DNA of 64,000 nt from Rathayibacter caricis DSM 15933 (GCF_003044275.1 NZ_PZPL01000001.1:620001-684000), one strand, 5' to 3'. Positions 35,701-44,151 are shown, counted from the stretch's first letter. Numbers and translations: made by a program. The notes: generated by a model from the sequence alone, not told the origin.

Positions 35701-36659
35701 TCGATGGCCGACTTTCTGATCTGGCGGTAGAGGACCACGGACACGATGACGAGGGTGATCGTCATCAGGAAGGCGATCGCGACTCCGGGTCCCGTCTGGA
35801 AGTCCTGGAAGACCCGCCGGTAGGCGAGCACGACGAGCGAGGTCGTCGCGTCGACCGGACCGCCGCCGGTGAGCAGGTAGATGCTCGGGAAGTCGTTGAC
35901 GCAGAAGATCGTCATGAGAATCCACGAGATGTAGGTCGACCGCGCAATCAGCGGAAGCGTCATCAGCCGGAACTGCTGCCACTTTGAAGCCCCGTCCATG
36001 CCGGACGCCTCATAGACGTTCTCGTCCACGGCCGCCAGCGACGCGGAGGTCATCAGCATCATGAACGGGAACGACACCCACACCTTGAAGACGCACACCA
36101 TGACCGCCGCCAGAGTGGGATCGGCGAGGAAGAGAGGCGTGCCCCAGCCGAGCGACTCGAACATGGCGGGGACCGGGGAGTCGGGGGTCGCGACCAGGTA
36201 GTTCCAGGCCGTCGTCGAGACGACCACCGGGATGATCCACGGGAGCAGGAGCAGGACCTTGAAGGTGCCGGCGGCAGGGACCTTGCTGCGCAGCAGCAGA
36301 GCGAGCGCGAGCCCGATGATCCATGATCCGAAGACCCCGACCACGGTGAAGACGACAGTGAAGCCGGCCGCCTTCCAGAACGTCGGCGCCTGGAGGACGT
36401 CGGTGAAGTTGCTGAGGCCGACGAAGTCACCCGTGGCGATCAGGGATCCGTTGTGCACGGACTGGACTCCGGCGTAGATGACGGGGTAGGCGTTGATCAG
36501 CAGGAGCAGGAACACCGAGGGTGCAACCAGGAGCACCAGGGTGAGTGCTCCGCGGGAGCGGCGGCGCCGCGGGCGGAGGGGCTGGGAGGCCCCTCGCCCG
36601 CTCGCGCCGACGCCGGTCGCCGCTCGTTTGAGCGACGACGTGACGCTGGTGGATGTCAT
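35697..36659 (-). CDS. Carbohydrate ABC transporter permease (MalF type)
   Basis: A 320-residue permease with a basic cytoplasmic N-terminus (PLRPRRRRSRG) and six transmembrane helices. The EAA loop is VYEASGMDGASKWQQF. It starts nine bases after the stop of the binding-protein gene and overlaps the second permease gene, showing tight coupling. Confidence 0.92.
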   Translation of the reverse strand: MTSTSVTSSLKRAATGVGASGRGASQPLRPRRRRSRGALTLVLLVAPSVFLLLLINAYPVIYAGVQSVHNGSLIATGDFVGLSNFTDVLQAPTFWKAAGFTVVFTVVGVFGSWIIGLALALLLRSKVPAAGTFKVLLLLPWIIPVVVSTTAWNYLVATPDSPVPAMFESLGWGTPLFLADPTLAAVMVCVFKVWVSFPFMMLMTSASLAAVDENVYEASGMDGASKWQQFRLMTLPLIARSTYISWILMTIFCVNDFPSIYLLTGGGPVDATTSLVVLAYRRVFQDFQTGPGVAIAFLMTITLVIVSVVLYRQIRKSAIE

Positions 36660-36668
36660 CGAGATCGC

Positions 36669-37976
36669 CTACAGCTCGCCGAGCGAGGTACCCAGCGCTT
36701 CGAGGGCGACCTTGGGGTCGGTCTGGCCGGCGAGCATGGTCTGCGCGAAGGCGCGCAGACCCTGACCGCCGTCGATGGAGGCGAGTCGCGCGTCGACGAA
36801 CGAGGACCGGGCGGCGTAGGTCTTGGCGACCGGCTGCCAGGTGTTGATGATCTTCGTCTTCTCGGTGTCGGCCTGGAACTCCGGCAGCGCGGTGAGCGAC
36901 TTGAGGATGGGCAGGTTGGACTGGAGGTTCTGCTGGAACAGGGGGGTCATGTTCTTGATCCAGTAGGTGAGGAACTCCTCCGATCCCTCCTGAGAGGGCG
37001 TGTTCTTGTACATCATCAGGTTGTTCACGAACTGCAGCGTGCCCTGCTCGCCGCTGGGCGAGGCCATCGGCTCGGCGACGAAGACGTCGGCGTTGGTGTC
37101 GCCGAGGGTCGCGTTGAGCCCCGGGGTGTTGATGCCCATCGCGATCGTCCCGTTGGCCCACTGCGCCGTCAGGTTGTCGGTCGAGTAGCTCGGCGAGGCG
37201 GGGTCGATGATGCCCTCCTGCGCGAGCTGGCGGACGAACTCCATCGCCTCGATGTTGCGCTCGTTGACGACGTCGAGCTCGCCGTCGGGGTTGTAGAGGC
37301 CGCCGCCGTTGTTGATCATCATCACGAGCATGCTGTGCAGGCCGATGTTGTTGTTCGCGCCGGCTCCGCTGCCGAAGGCGAAGAGCCCCTTCGCCTTGAG
37401 CGCCCGGGCGACGGTGAAGTACTCGTCCCACGTCGTCGGGACGGTCAGGCCGTTCTCGTCGAAGATGCGCTTGTTGTACCACCACACGCGCATGTCGAGC
37501 GCGGAGGGGATCGCCGCGTAACCCTCGGGAGTCTTCAGGCTCTCCACGGTGCCGGGGAGGAAGTCGTCGTAGGTGCCGTCAGCCTTGAACTTCTCGAGGA
37601 GGTCATCGGCGTACGCGATGGCGCCCTGCTCGGCGAACTGGAACGCCTGGAAGCCGCCTCCCGTGGACACCGCCGGGCCGGTCTTGGAGGCGATGGCCGA
37701 GGAGAAGGTCTGGGAGAAGTTCGACCACTGGATGACCTGGTACTCGGCGGCCGGCAGGGAGCTGCTCGGCTTGTAGGCCTCGGTCAGCTTCTGGGCGGCC
37801 GTGCTGTACTCGGCCGGACCCCAGGGCATGTCCCAGAACTTGAGGGCGCCGGAGGACGAGCCGCCGCCACCGGAGGAGCACGCGGCGAGGGTCGCCAGCG
37901 CTGCAGCGCCACCAGCGACGCCGAGGAAGCCGCGGCGAGAGAAGGCCGAGCTCTGGAAGATGTGTGTTTGCGTCAT
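36669..37976 (-). CDS. Sugar ABC transporter substrate-binding lipoprotein
   Basis: A 435-residue extracellular solute-binding protein (family 1). The leader has a twin-arginine motif SRRGFLG (residues 13-19) and a lipobox LAAC with Cys33 as the lipidated residue, followed by a Gly/Ser linker. Features such as KFWDMPWGPAEYS and WWYNKRIFDENGL match this family. AAGGAG precedes the ATG. It captures the sugar or glycoside delivered to the permeases downstream. Confidence 0.92.
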   Translation of the reverse strand: MTQTHIFQSSAFSRRGFLGVAGGAAALATLAACSSGGGGSSSGALKFWDMPWGPAEYSTAAQKLTEAYKPSSSLPAAEYQVIQWSNFSQTFSSAIASKTGPAVSTGGGFQAFQFAEQGAIAYADDLLEKFKADGTYDDFLPGTVESLKTPEGYAAIPSALDMRVWWYNKRIFDENGLTVPTTWDEYFTVARALKAKGLFAFGSGAGANNNIGLHSMLVMMINNGGGLYNPDGELDVVNERNIEAMEFVRQLAQEGIIDPASPSYSTDNLTAQWANGTIAMGINTPGLNATLGDTNADVFVAEPMASPSGEQGTLQFVNNLMMYKNTPSQEGSEEFLTYWIKNMTPLFQQNLQSNLPILKSLTALPEFQADTEKTKIINTWQPVAKTYAARSSFVDARLASIDGGQGLRAFAQTMLAGQTDPKVALEALGTSLGEL

Positions 37977-38027
37977 TGCAATGTCTCCTTAATGAGGTGA
38001 GGGAAGGAAGCTGTGGAGCAGGTCGGG

Positions 38028-38816
38028 TCAGTGATGAAGCGGAGCGAGGGAGGCGACGATGCCGATGTCGCGCTCGAAATCTTCGAGGTCAGAGGAGGAC
38101 CTCTCGGAATTCACGAGATCGATCAGGCGTCGCCAGTTGTGTCGGTGCGACGTCTCGAAGCGGGTCGGGAGGAGGGTCTCCCCCGATGCTGTGGTGACTG
38201 TCATCCGCAGCGGCCTAGCAGCTACTGGAGAAGGGATCAGGGCATCGATGATCGAGTCCGAGCCCACGGCACGCAGGGACGCCGACCGCGGTAAGGCGTC
38301 GGTCACGGTCGCGGTGAGGAGGACGGCACGGCCGCTGTGCAGCCGTCCACGCACCGTGTACCCGTGGGTCGAGCGGAGAACGAGAGCTGCCGAGTCGACA
38401 GCCGAGTCGACAGCACGGACGAGCGCGAGCTGATCGAGCAGAGTCTCCTGAAGATCAGCACCGGTCGGTACGACAACCCGTACTTCGAGTAGCGCGCGCG
38501 CGTCGAAGCCGGTGAGCTCGGCCTTGACGTTGTCGAGTCCCGGATTTCCCGCGAAAGAGCGATCGAGGACGACAGGCAGATCGAAGTTCGAGAGCCCGCG
38601 GAATTCAGGCGCGAGAGGTCCGACGACGAGTACTCCTCGGGCGCCGGCGTCGCGAGCGCGAAGCACCTCGTCGTTCCAACCGGGTGCGCCATCCACTGCG
38701 ATGAGGTCGACGAATCCCCGGCCGAACGTCAGCGAGACGGGAAGCGAGGAGACGATCGCATCGACCGCTCCCGCCTGGCGTGCAACACCGGTGGTAGCGA
38801 GGCTCAGGGCGCTCAT
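38028..38816 (-). CDS. Unknown protein in the sugar ABC operon
   Basis: A 262-residue protein not recognised. No signal peptide or membrane segment is visible. The N-terminal half has alternating beta/alpha segments (VDLIAVDGAPGWNDEVL, ARGVLVVGPLAPEF); the C-terminal half carries VTVTDALPRSASLRAVGSD and HRHNWRRLIDLVNSE. Its ATG overlaps the stop of the Gfo/Idh gene (ATGA), so it is co-expressed with it and probably serves the same pathway, possibly as a subunit or sugar-processing enzyme. Confidence 0.7.
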   Translation of the reverse strand: MSALSLATTGVARQAGAVDAIVSSLPVSLTFGRGFVDLIAVDGAPGWNDEVLRARDAGARGVLVVGPLAPEFRGLSNFDLPVVLDRSFAGNPGLDNVKAELTGFDARALLEVRVVVPTGADLQETLLDQLALVRAVDSAVDSAALVLRSTHGYTVRGRLHSGRAVLLTATVTDALPRSASLRAVGSDSIIDALIPSPVAARPLRMTVTTASGETLLPTRFETSHRHNWRRLIDLVNSERSSSDLEDFERDIGIVASLAPLHH

Positions 38817-39853
38817 GCGAGAACTCCCTCGCTCGCGCGCACACGATCCCCCGAATGGCGGGCGATCTCCAAGGCGAAGCGGAGGTCGTCGATCAGCACC
38901 TTCGATGAGATCCGAGGCGCGGACCCGTCGACAGCGAGCGCGATCTCGCGCCACTCCCCCTCGTAGCCGTTGTAGTCGGCCGGAAGGAATGTCTGAACGA
39001 CACCGCCCCAGGTGAGGGACGCCGTCCCCGAACCTGCCTGAACGTAGGAGGGAGTGAATTCGATGTCGGCGATCTTGTCGTTGCCGATCGCGGTGAGACG
39101 CCAGTTCGGAGCCCAGTTCTCACCCATCAGGGCGTGCAGCTCGATCTGAACCGATCCAGCCGACAGCACGATGAGGTAGCCGAACGGCTCGAGCATCTCT
39201 GCCGAATGGACCTGGATCTGGTCCCATCCCGGTCCGATCAGCGCACGGATCAGAGGGAGGTCGTGGATCGCGAGACCCATCACCCCGCCGATCACCGCTT
39301 CGGCCGCTTCCTCGAGGCTGCCGATGGGAGGCCGCTCCCCTTCCGCGGGGCGTCCCTCCACCTCGGTGGCGAAGTCTTCGAAGCGGGGGTTGGGCGGCAG
39401 GACGATCGAGGAGCGGATCGTGTGGACGTCGCCGGCGGCGACACGATCGGAAATGGCGAGCCAAGCGGGATCGTAAGCATGCATGGCACCGACCAGGATC
39501 GGCACACCCGTCTCGGCGCTCACGGCTGCGATCTGCTCGGCTTCTTCGGTGGTCATCGCGAACGGCTTCTCGCACAAGACGGCCTTCTTGCCGGCGCGGC
39601 AGGCGGCGATGACCTGCTCCGCGTGGAAGCGGTGCGGGGAGCAGATGGCGACGACCTCGACCGCGGGATCAGTCAGGAGCTGCTCCACGTCAGTTGTCCA
39701 CGCCGCACCGACCCGTGCCGCGACGGACTGAGCGACCTCGGGGCTCACATCCATGATCCGGACGACCTTGAACGTGTCAGTGAGCCGAGCGAGCGCGGGC
39801 AAATGGATGGCCTGCGTCACTGGGCCGGCTCCAAGGATGCCGACCCCGATCAT
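38813..39853 (-). CDS. Gfo/Idh/MocA-family oxidoreductase
   Basis: A 346-residue NAD(P)-dependent dehydrogenase: Rossmann motif GVGILGAGPVTQAIH, VVAICSPHRFHAEQV, catalytic lysine in CEKPFA, then the alpha/beta C-terminal domain with LAIHDLPLIRALIG. The start at 39853 puts the Rossmann strand at the N-terminus as usual, but no ribosome-binding site is visible. ATGs at 39949 and 39952 would add 32-33 atypical residues; a leaderless transcript is possible. First gene of the ABC operon and divergent from the TetR gene. Confidence 0.85.
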   Translation of the reverse strand: MIGVGILGAGPVTQAIHLPALARLTDTFKVVRIMDVSPEVAQSVAARVGAAWTTDVEQLLTDPAVEVVAICSPHRFHAEQVIAACRAGKKAVLCEKPFAMTTEEAEQIAAVSAETGVPILVGAMHAYDPAWLAISDRVAAGDVHTIRSSIVLPPNPRFEDFATEVEGRPAEGERPPIGSLEEAAEAVIGGVMGLAIHDLPLIRALIGPGWDQIQVHSAEMLEPFGYLIVLSAGSVQIELHALMGENWAPNWRLTAIGNDKIADIEFTPSYVQAGSGTASLTWGGVVQTFLPADYNGYEGEWREIALAVDGSAPRISSKVLIDDLRFALEIARHSGDRVRASEGVLA

Positions 39854-39972
39854 GCGAGCGTCCGACGGAAAGATCCGCGTCGGAGACGAGCGAGCAGTGT
39901 GCTCGGCGATCCCGGCACGGTGGTGGGGCTCAGCATCAGTTCTCCTCATCATCGAGTGACCGCGCCAAACGT

Positions 39973-40013
39973 GACCGGCCGGTCGTATTTCCCTGAAACA
40001 TACACGCGCGTTC
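39973..40013. promoter_or_regulatory. Divergent promoter region with palindrome and shared operator motif
   Basis: GACCGGCCGGTC (39973-39984) is a perfect 12-bp palindrome. AAACATACACGCGCGTTC (39996-40013) matches 15/18 to 34540-34557 upstream of GH116. Both lie between the TetR gene and the Gfo/ABC operon, where an autoregulating repressor would bind. Confidence 0.55.
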
Positions 40014-40056
40014 AGGTTTAAGCAACGGCCAGATAGAATCACGTTGGAGGCAGCGG

Positions 40057-40755
40057 ATGACAGTGCACGAGGATCGAGCAACGAAGCCGAGGGGTCCTTA
40101 CAAGAACGGGCTCAAACGTCGGCGCGAGATCGTCGAGGCCGCCACCGTCGTCTTCGGCCAGTACGGCTACCACGGCGGTTCACTGCGGACCATCGCAGAG
40201 ATGGTCGGGACGACGCCAGCGACCCTGGTCAGCTACTTCACCAGCAAGGAACTGCTGCTGGTCGCCGTCCTCGAGCATTGGAACGTCGTCAGCTCGCAGT
40301 CCGAGGGTGAGCAGGGGCTCGATTACTTCCGCGCCAACATCCCGCTCATGCGCTACCACGTCGCACACCCCGGCCTGATTCAGCTCTTCCTCACGATGTC
40401 CACCGAGGCAACTCAGGAAGACCACCCGGCGCGATCGTTCATCCGGGCGCGTCAGCAGCGAACGCACCGCATCATGCTGCGCGAGCTCCAGCGAGTCGTA
40501 GACGACGGCACCATCGCTCCCCTGCCGCCCGAGCTCATCGAGCGCGAGGTCAGACTGATGATCGGCGTCCTCGACGGCGTTGAGCTCGGCTGGCTGACGG
40601 ACTCGGGGATCGATCTTGAGGGAGTCGTCCGTCATCACATCGACGAGGCAATCGCTCGATGGAGCGGCCGAACGGTTGCGGTCGTCCGCGAAGAGACCGA
40701 TGCCTACCTGGCGCGGAGAGTTGTCCGTGCGCCGGGTGCGGTTGCGCGCTCCTGA
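40057..40755 (+). CDS. TetR/AcrR-family regulator of the sugar operon
   Basis: A 232-residue regulator: HTH at residues about 18-68 (RRREIVEAATVVFGQYG, then SLRTIAEMVGTTPATLVSYF) with a C-terminal helical effector domain containing HPGLIQLFLTMSTEA. GGAGG lies six bases before the ATG. It is divergent from the Gfo/Idh-ABC operon. The shared motif upstream of GH116 suggests it also controls that gene, with a sugar or glycoside as the likely inducer. Confidence 0.87.
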   Translation: MTVHEDRATKPRGPYKNGLKRRREIVEAATVVFGQYGYHGGSLRTIAEMVGTTPATLVSYFTSKELLLVAVLEHWNVVSSQSEGEQGLDYFRANIPLMRYHVAHPGLIQLFLTMSTEATQEDHPARSFIRARQQRTHRIMLRELQRVVDDGTIAPLPPELIEREVRLMIGVLDGVELGWLTDSGIDLEGVVRHHIDEAIARWSGRTVAVVREETDAYLARRVVRAPGAVARS

Positions 40756-40789
40756 CGAGGGGAGGCTCTCGCGCGCGTCCTCGGCCCGG

Positions 40790-41176
40790 TCAGCTCAGGT
40801 GCCGTGCGAGGGGACTGTTGTCGACGTAGATGCGCTGGTCGGTGAACTTGTCGTCTCGTATGGTGAAGATCGAGCACGCGGTGACGATCTTCTCGGTGCC
40901 GTCGTGAAACCGCCACACGCTGTCGACCTCGAAGATGACGACGCCGTCCTCCTCCTGCCAGACGTTGATCAGCGGGTGTGCGAGCGAGTCGACCAGGTCG
41001 AGGGTGTCAGTCATCTGCTGCTGGACCGCGGCGCGGCCAGTGACGACGGGTGCGTTGGCGAAGGTCAAGGTGATGTCCTCGGCGTAGTAAGCGCCGAAGC
41101 GGGCGCTGTCCTTCGCTTCCATGGCAGCGAAGTAATCGGTGAGCAAGTCGATGGTGTGCTGGCCGGCGCGGGGCAT
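40790..41176 (-). CDS. SnoaL-like / NTF2-fold protein
   Basis: A 128-residue small protein: IDLLTDYFAAMEAKDSARFG, then ITLTFANAPVVTGRAAVQQQ and a beta-rich C-terminal half, matching the nuclear transport factor 2/SnoaL fold (limonene-1,2-epoxide hydrolase or ketosteroid isomerase-like). Whether catalytic is unknown. It is 47 bp downstream of an aldo/keto reductase gene on the same strand, repeating the AKR-SnoaL pairing at 18.6-20.2 kb. Confidence 0.82.
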   Translation of the reverse strand: MPRAGQHTIDLLTDYFAAMEAKDSARFGAYYAEDITLTFANAPVVTGRAAVQQQMTDTLDLVDSLAHPLINVWQEEDGVVIFEVDSVWRFHDGTEKIVTACSIFTIRDDKFTDQRIYVDNSPLARHLS

Positions 41177-41223
41177 GGCGGGTCGTCCTCAGGGTCGGTG
41201 ATGGGCGATGGTGGTCGAGTCGC

Positions 41224-42228
41224 TCAGGCGGGACCGCCGCCGGCGCGATGCAGGAATGCGGGGGCCTGGTCGGCGAGGGCCGTGAGTGCGTCGAGCTGGT
41301 CGGTGTCGAGTTCGATGTCTGCTGCGGTGGCATTCGCGCGGAGTTCGCCGGAACTCTCGGGACCGATGATGACCGAGGCGACGGCGGGCCGAGACAGCAG
41401 CCAAGCGAGGGACGCCTGGTAGGGCTGCAGTCCCCAGGAGCGGCCGAGTCGATCGACCTCGCGGGCGATCGCTATCTCCGAATCGGTGAAACCGGCCTGC
41501 CCGAACCGTTCGTCGCCGGAGATGTTGCGGTCGAGGATGGCCAGGTCAGCGAGAAGCCCGCCGTGCAATGGCGCGTACGGAACGAGGGAGACCCCGAAAC
41601 GCTCGCACGCGGCGGAGAGTTCGCGTTCTGCGGCACGGTCGATGAGGTTGTACTTGACCTCCGCGGAGACGGGACCGTGGAAGCGTCGATCGTGCGCGAT
41701 CCACAGCGCGTGTACGAGCTGCCAGGCGGGGTGGTTCGACAGGCCGAAGGAGCGGATCTTGCCCTGACGGATCAGATCGTCGTAGACGGCGAGCGTCTCC
41801 TCGAGGGGAGTGTCGGGGTCGGGGTCGTGGGCGTAATAGAGATCGATGTAGTCGGTCTCGAGGCGTCGGAGGCTGGTCTCGACCTGCCGGACGATGTGTC
41901 GCCGCGACAGGCCTCGCTGATTGATGTCGTGTCCGACGATGCCGTTGGACTTGGTGGCGATGACCATCTCGTCGCGGCGCCCGCGCAACGCACGCCCGAG
42001 AATCTGCTCGGCGGGCTCCCGGTCCGAGGCGGCGGGTGCGCCGGGCCGATCGAAGACAGGCATGTTGCCGTAGACGTCGGCGGTGTCGATGAAGTTGACT
42101 CCGAGGTCCCGCGCGGCGCCGACGATGTCATCGACCGCATCGGCAAGGGGGGCGACGCCGAAGGTGGCAGTGCCGAGGCAGATCCGGGAGACCTTGATCC
42201 CGGTTCGCCCAAGAACGGAATACCTCAT
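41224..42228 (-). CDS. Aldo/keto reductase
   Basis: A 334-residue AKR: FIDTADVYGN (Asp, Tyr), MVIATKSNG (Lys), DLYYAHDPDPDTP (His) and SVIIGPESSGEL near the C-terminus. NADPH-dependent reduction of an unknown carbonyl. GGAAAG lies somewhat far (11 bases) from the ATG. It is divergent from an SDR gene across a region with the palindrome at 42347-42361, so both are probably under the XRE regulator at 43129-44007. Confidence 0.9.
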   Translation of the reverse strand: MRYSVLGRTGIKVSRICLGTATFGVAPLADAVDDIVGAARDLGVNFIDTADVYGNMPVFDRPGAPAASDREPAEQILGRALRGRRDEMVIATKSNGIVGHDINQRGLSRRHIVRQVETSLRRLETDYIDLYYAHDPDPDTPLEETLAVYDDLIRQGKIRSFGLSNHPAWQLVHALWIAHDRRFHGPVSAEVKYNLIDRAAERELSAACERFGVSLVPYAPLHGGLLADLAILDRNISGDERFGQAGFTDSEIAIAREVDRLGRSWGLQPYQASLAWLLSRPAVASVIIGPESSGELRANATAADIELDTDQLDALTALADQAPAFLHRAGGGPA

Positions 42229-42346
42229 CGAGCGCTCGCTTTCCGGGCTCACTGCGGCCCCTGGGTGCTGAGCCATCGCGATCCGATGGACCTGCGCCGG
42301 GCTCGTTCGTGCTGCGACGCTAACGGCAGCGCTGGCGAAGAAGCGA

Positions 42347-42361
42347 TGCCCTCTCAGGGCA
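42347..42361. promoter_or_regulatory. XRE operator candidate TGCCCTCTCAGGGCA (copy 1)
   Basis: A 15-bp palindrome (TGCCCT-CTC-AGGGCA) in the AKR/SDR divergent promoter, 35 bp upstream of the SDR start. An identical copy is at 44044-44058 beside the XRE regulator gene. Confidence 0.75.
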
Positions 42362-42396
42362 CCGATAGGAACGGTGGCCGGCGGAAGCATGGGCTC

Positions 42397-43128
42397 ATGT
42401 CACGCATTCTGGTCACAGGTTCCACTGACGGGTTGGGGCGGGCGACCGCCGAGAGTCTGCTCCGCAACGGACACGACGTGATCGTTCACGCCCGCTCGTC
42501 TCGGCGTGCGGAGTCGGTGGCCGATCTCGTCGATCAGGGCGCGGGGTTGATCATCGCCGACCTCGCAGTTCACGATCAGGTCATCGCCGCGGCTCAGCAG
42601 CTCGAGGGCGGGTCCCCCATCGATGCGGTCGTGCACAACGCCGGCGTCATCTCGGGTGCTTCGGTGATCCCGGTGAACGTGGTGGCGCCGTACCTCTTCG
42701 CGGCGCTGCTGAGCCGCCCAGTGCGGCACGTATTCCTCAGCAGCAGCATGCACCGTAGCGGCTCCCCAGGCCTGGGCGCCGTCGATTGGTCGGGCCGGAC
42801 GTCCTCGAGCAGCTACTCCGACAGCAAGCTCTTCGTCACCGCTCTCTCCTGCGCTCTCGCGGCGCAATGGCCCCAGGTGCGGTCGAACGCGGTGGACCCG
42901 GGCTGGGTGGCGACGAAGATGGGCGGCGCGGGCGCGCCCGACGACTTCACGCTCGGCCACCAGACCCAGGAATGGCTCGTCACCGACCCCGACACTACGG
43001 TCAGCGGCGGGTACTGGTTCCATCGACACCAGCAGGCTCCGCACCCGTCGGCGACCGACTCGGGGTTCCAGGCCGAGTTGTTGCGCACGCTGAGCGCGGC
43101 GACGGGTGTGCACTTACCGCGACGCTGA
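42397..43128 (+). CDS. Short-chain dehydrogenase/reductase
   Basis: A 243-residue SDR: cofactor motif TGSTDGLG, HNAG in strand 4, catalytic Ser in LSSSMH, and the active-site YSDSK. It is a little shorter than classical SDRs. Reduces or oxidises an unknown alcohol/carbonyl. Its stop is immediately followed by the stop of the convergent XRE gene. The start was set at the ATG directly before the Rossmann strand; only a weak GGAAG lies upstream. Confidence 0.88.
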   Translation: MSRILVTGSTDGLGRATAESLLRNGHDVIVHARSSRRAESVADLVDQGAGLIIADLAVHDQVIAAAQQLEGGSPIDAVVHNAGVISGASVIPVNVVAPYLFAALLSRPVRHVFLSSSMHRSGSPGLGAVDWSGRTSSSSYSDSKLFVTALSCALAAQWPQVRSNAVDPGWVATKMGGAGAPDDFTLGHQTQEWLVTDPDTTVSGGYWFHRHQQAPHPSATDSGFQAELLRTLSAATGVHLPRR

Positions 43129-44007
43129 TCACTCCAGATCCGCGGGGACCACTCCGGGAGCCGCCGCCCACGAGGCCAGCAGCGCGAGCCGTTCAGCGGT
43201 GACCGTGCCCGGTTCTGCGGTGTAGACCATGAGCACGGTGCCGGGGTCGGCGGTGATCATCAGCTCCTCGTAGGAGAGCATCAGCTCGCCGACCTCCGGA
43301 TGGTGGAAGCGCTTGGTTCCGGAGCCGTGCTGTCGGACGTCGTGTGCGCTCCACAGCCGCCGGAACACGTCGCTGCGGGTGGAGAGCTCGCCGACGAGTT
43401 CCTGCATCTCGGGGTCGTGCGGGTCGCGACCTGCCTCGGCGCGCATCACCGCGACGCACATCTCGGAGAAGAGATCCCAGTCGGGGTAGAAGTCCCGGGA
43501 CGCCGGGTCGAGGAACTGGAATCGGGCAAGGTTCGCGGTTCCCGTGCCGTCGCCGAGCACCGGCGTGTAGAACGCTTTCGCGAGTTCGTTGGCGGCGAGG
43601 AGGTTCTGACGCTGGTCGCGGACGACGGCGATGCCGTCGTGGATGACGCCGAGCACCTGGCGAAGGCTCTGCCGCTGCAAGGCTCGGGATGAGCGGCGGC
43701 CTCGCGGGCGGGCGGCGAGGGTGTTCCCGTCCGCGGCGCGGGCGAGGTCGAACAGGTGGCTGCGCTCCGGCTCGGTGAACTGGAGCGCTCTCGCGATCGC
43801 CTCCAGCACGGCCGAGGACGCCCCGGCGATCTGGCCGCGTTCGATGCGTCCGTAGTACTCCACGCTGAGACCGGCGAGGGTCGCGACTTCACTGCGCCGA
43901 AGTCCGGCTACTCGGCGGCGGCCGCCGCCAGGAAGCCCGGCCTGCTCCGGCGTGAGCCGCGCCCGCCGGGTGATCAGGAACTCGCGCACTTCCGCCCTGT
44001 TATCCAT
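43129..44007 (-). CDS. XRE-family regulator with MmyB-like ligand-binding domain
   Basis: A 292-residue regulator: HTH at residues about 10-85 (LRRSEVATLAGLSVEYYGRIER) and a C-terminal MmyB-like domain (FQFLDPASRDFYPDWD, ELVGELSTRSDVFRRLW). Two identical palindromes lie on either side: one in its own promoter (shared with the divergent MFS operon) and one in the AKR/SDR promoter. It therefore probably represses AKR, SDR, the MFS-ADH operon and itself. Paralogue of the regulator at 12906-13742. Confidence 0.88.
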   Translation of the reverse strand: MDNRAEVREFLITRRARLTPEQAGLPGGGRRRVAGLRRSEVATLAGLSVEYYGRIERGQIAGASSAVLEAIARALQFTEPERSHLFDLARAADGNTLAARPRGRRSSRALQRQSLRQVLGVIHDGIAVVRDQRQNLLAANELAKAFYTPVLGDGTGTANLARFQFLDPASRDFYPDWDLFSEMCVAVMRAEAGRDPHDPEMQELVGELSTRSDVFRRLWSAHDVRQHGSGTKRFHHPEVGELMLSYEELMITADPGTVLMVYTAEPGTVTAERLALLASWAAAPGVVPADLE

Positions 44008-44042
44008 GCCGCCAGCGTAGGTCTGCCGTGCAACTGCTATCC

Positions 44043-44059
44043 GTGCCCTCTCAGGGCAC
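44043..44059. promoter_or_regulatory. XRE operator candidate GTGCCCTCTCAGGGCAC (copy 2)
   Basis: A 17-bp palindrome with a 3-bp centre, 36 bp upstream of the XRE start and 93 bp upstream of the divergent MFS start. It contains the same 15 bp as 42347-42361. A C8 run lies at 44122-44129 between it and the MFS start. Confidence 0.75.
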
Positions 44060-44151
44060 GTTCCAGGAGGGACTCCCTTCCAGCGCCAGGGTGCCGTTGA
44101 GTGGATTACCGGTCGTCCCCACCCCCCCCTCTTATCCTTCAGGAATTCACA

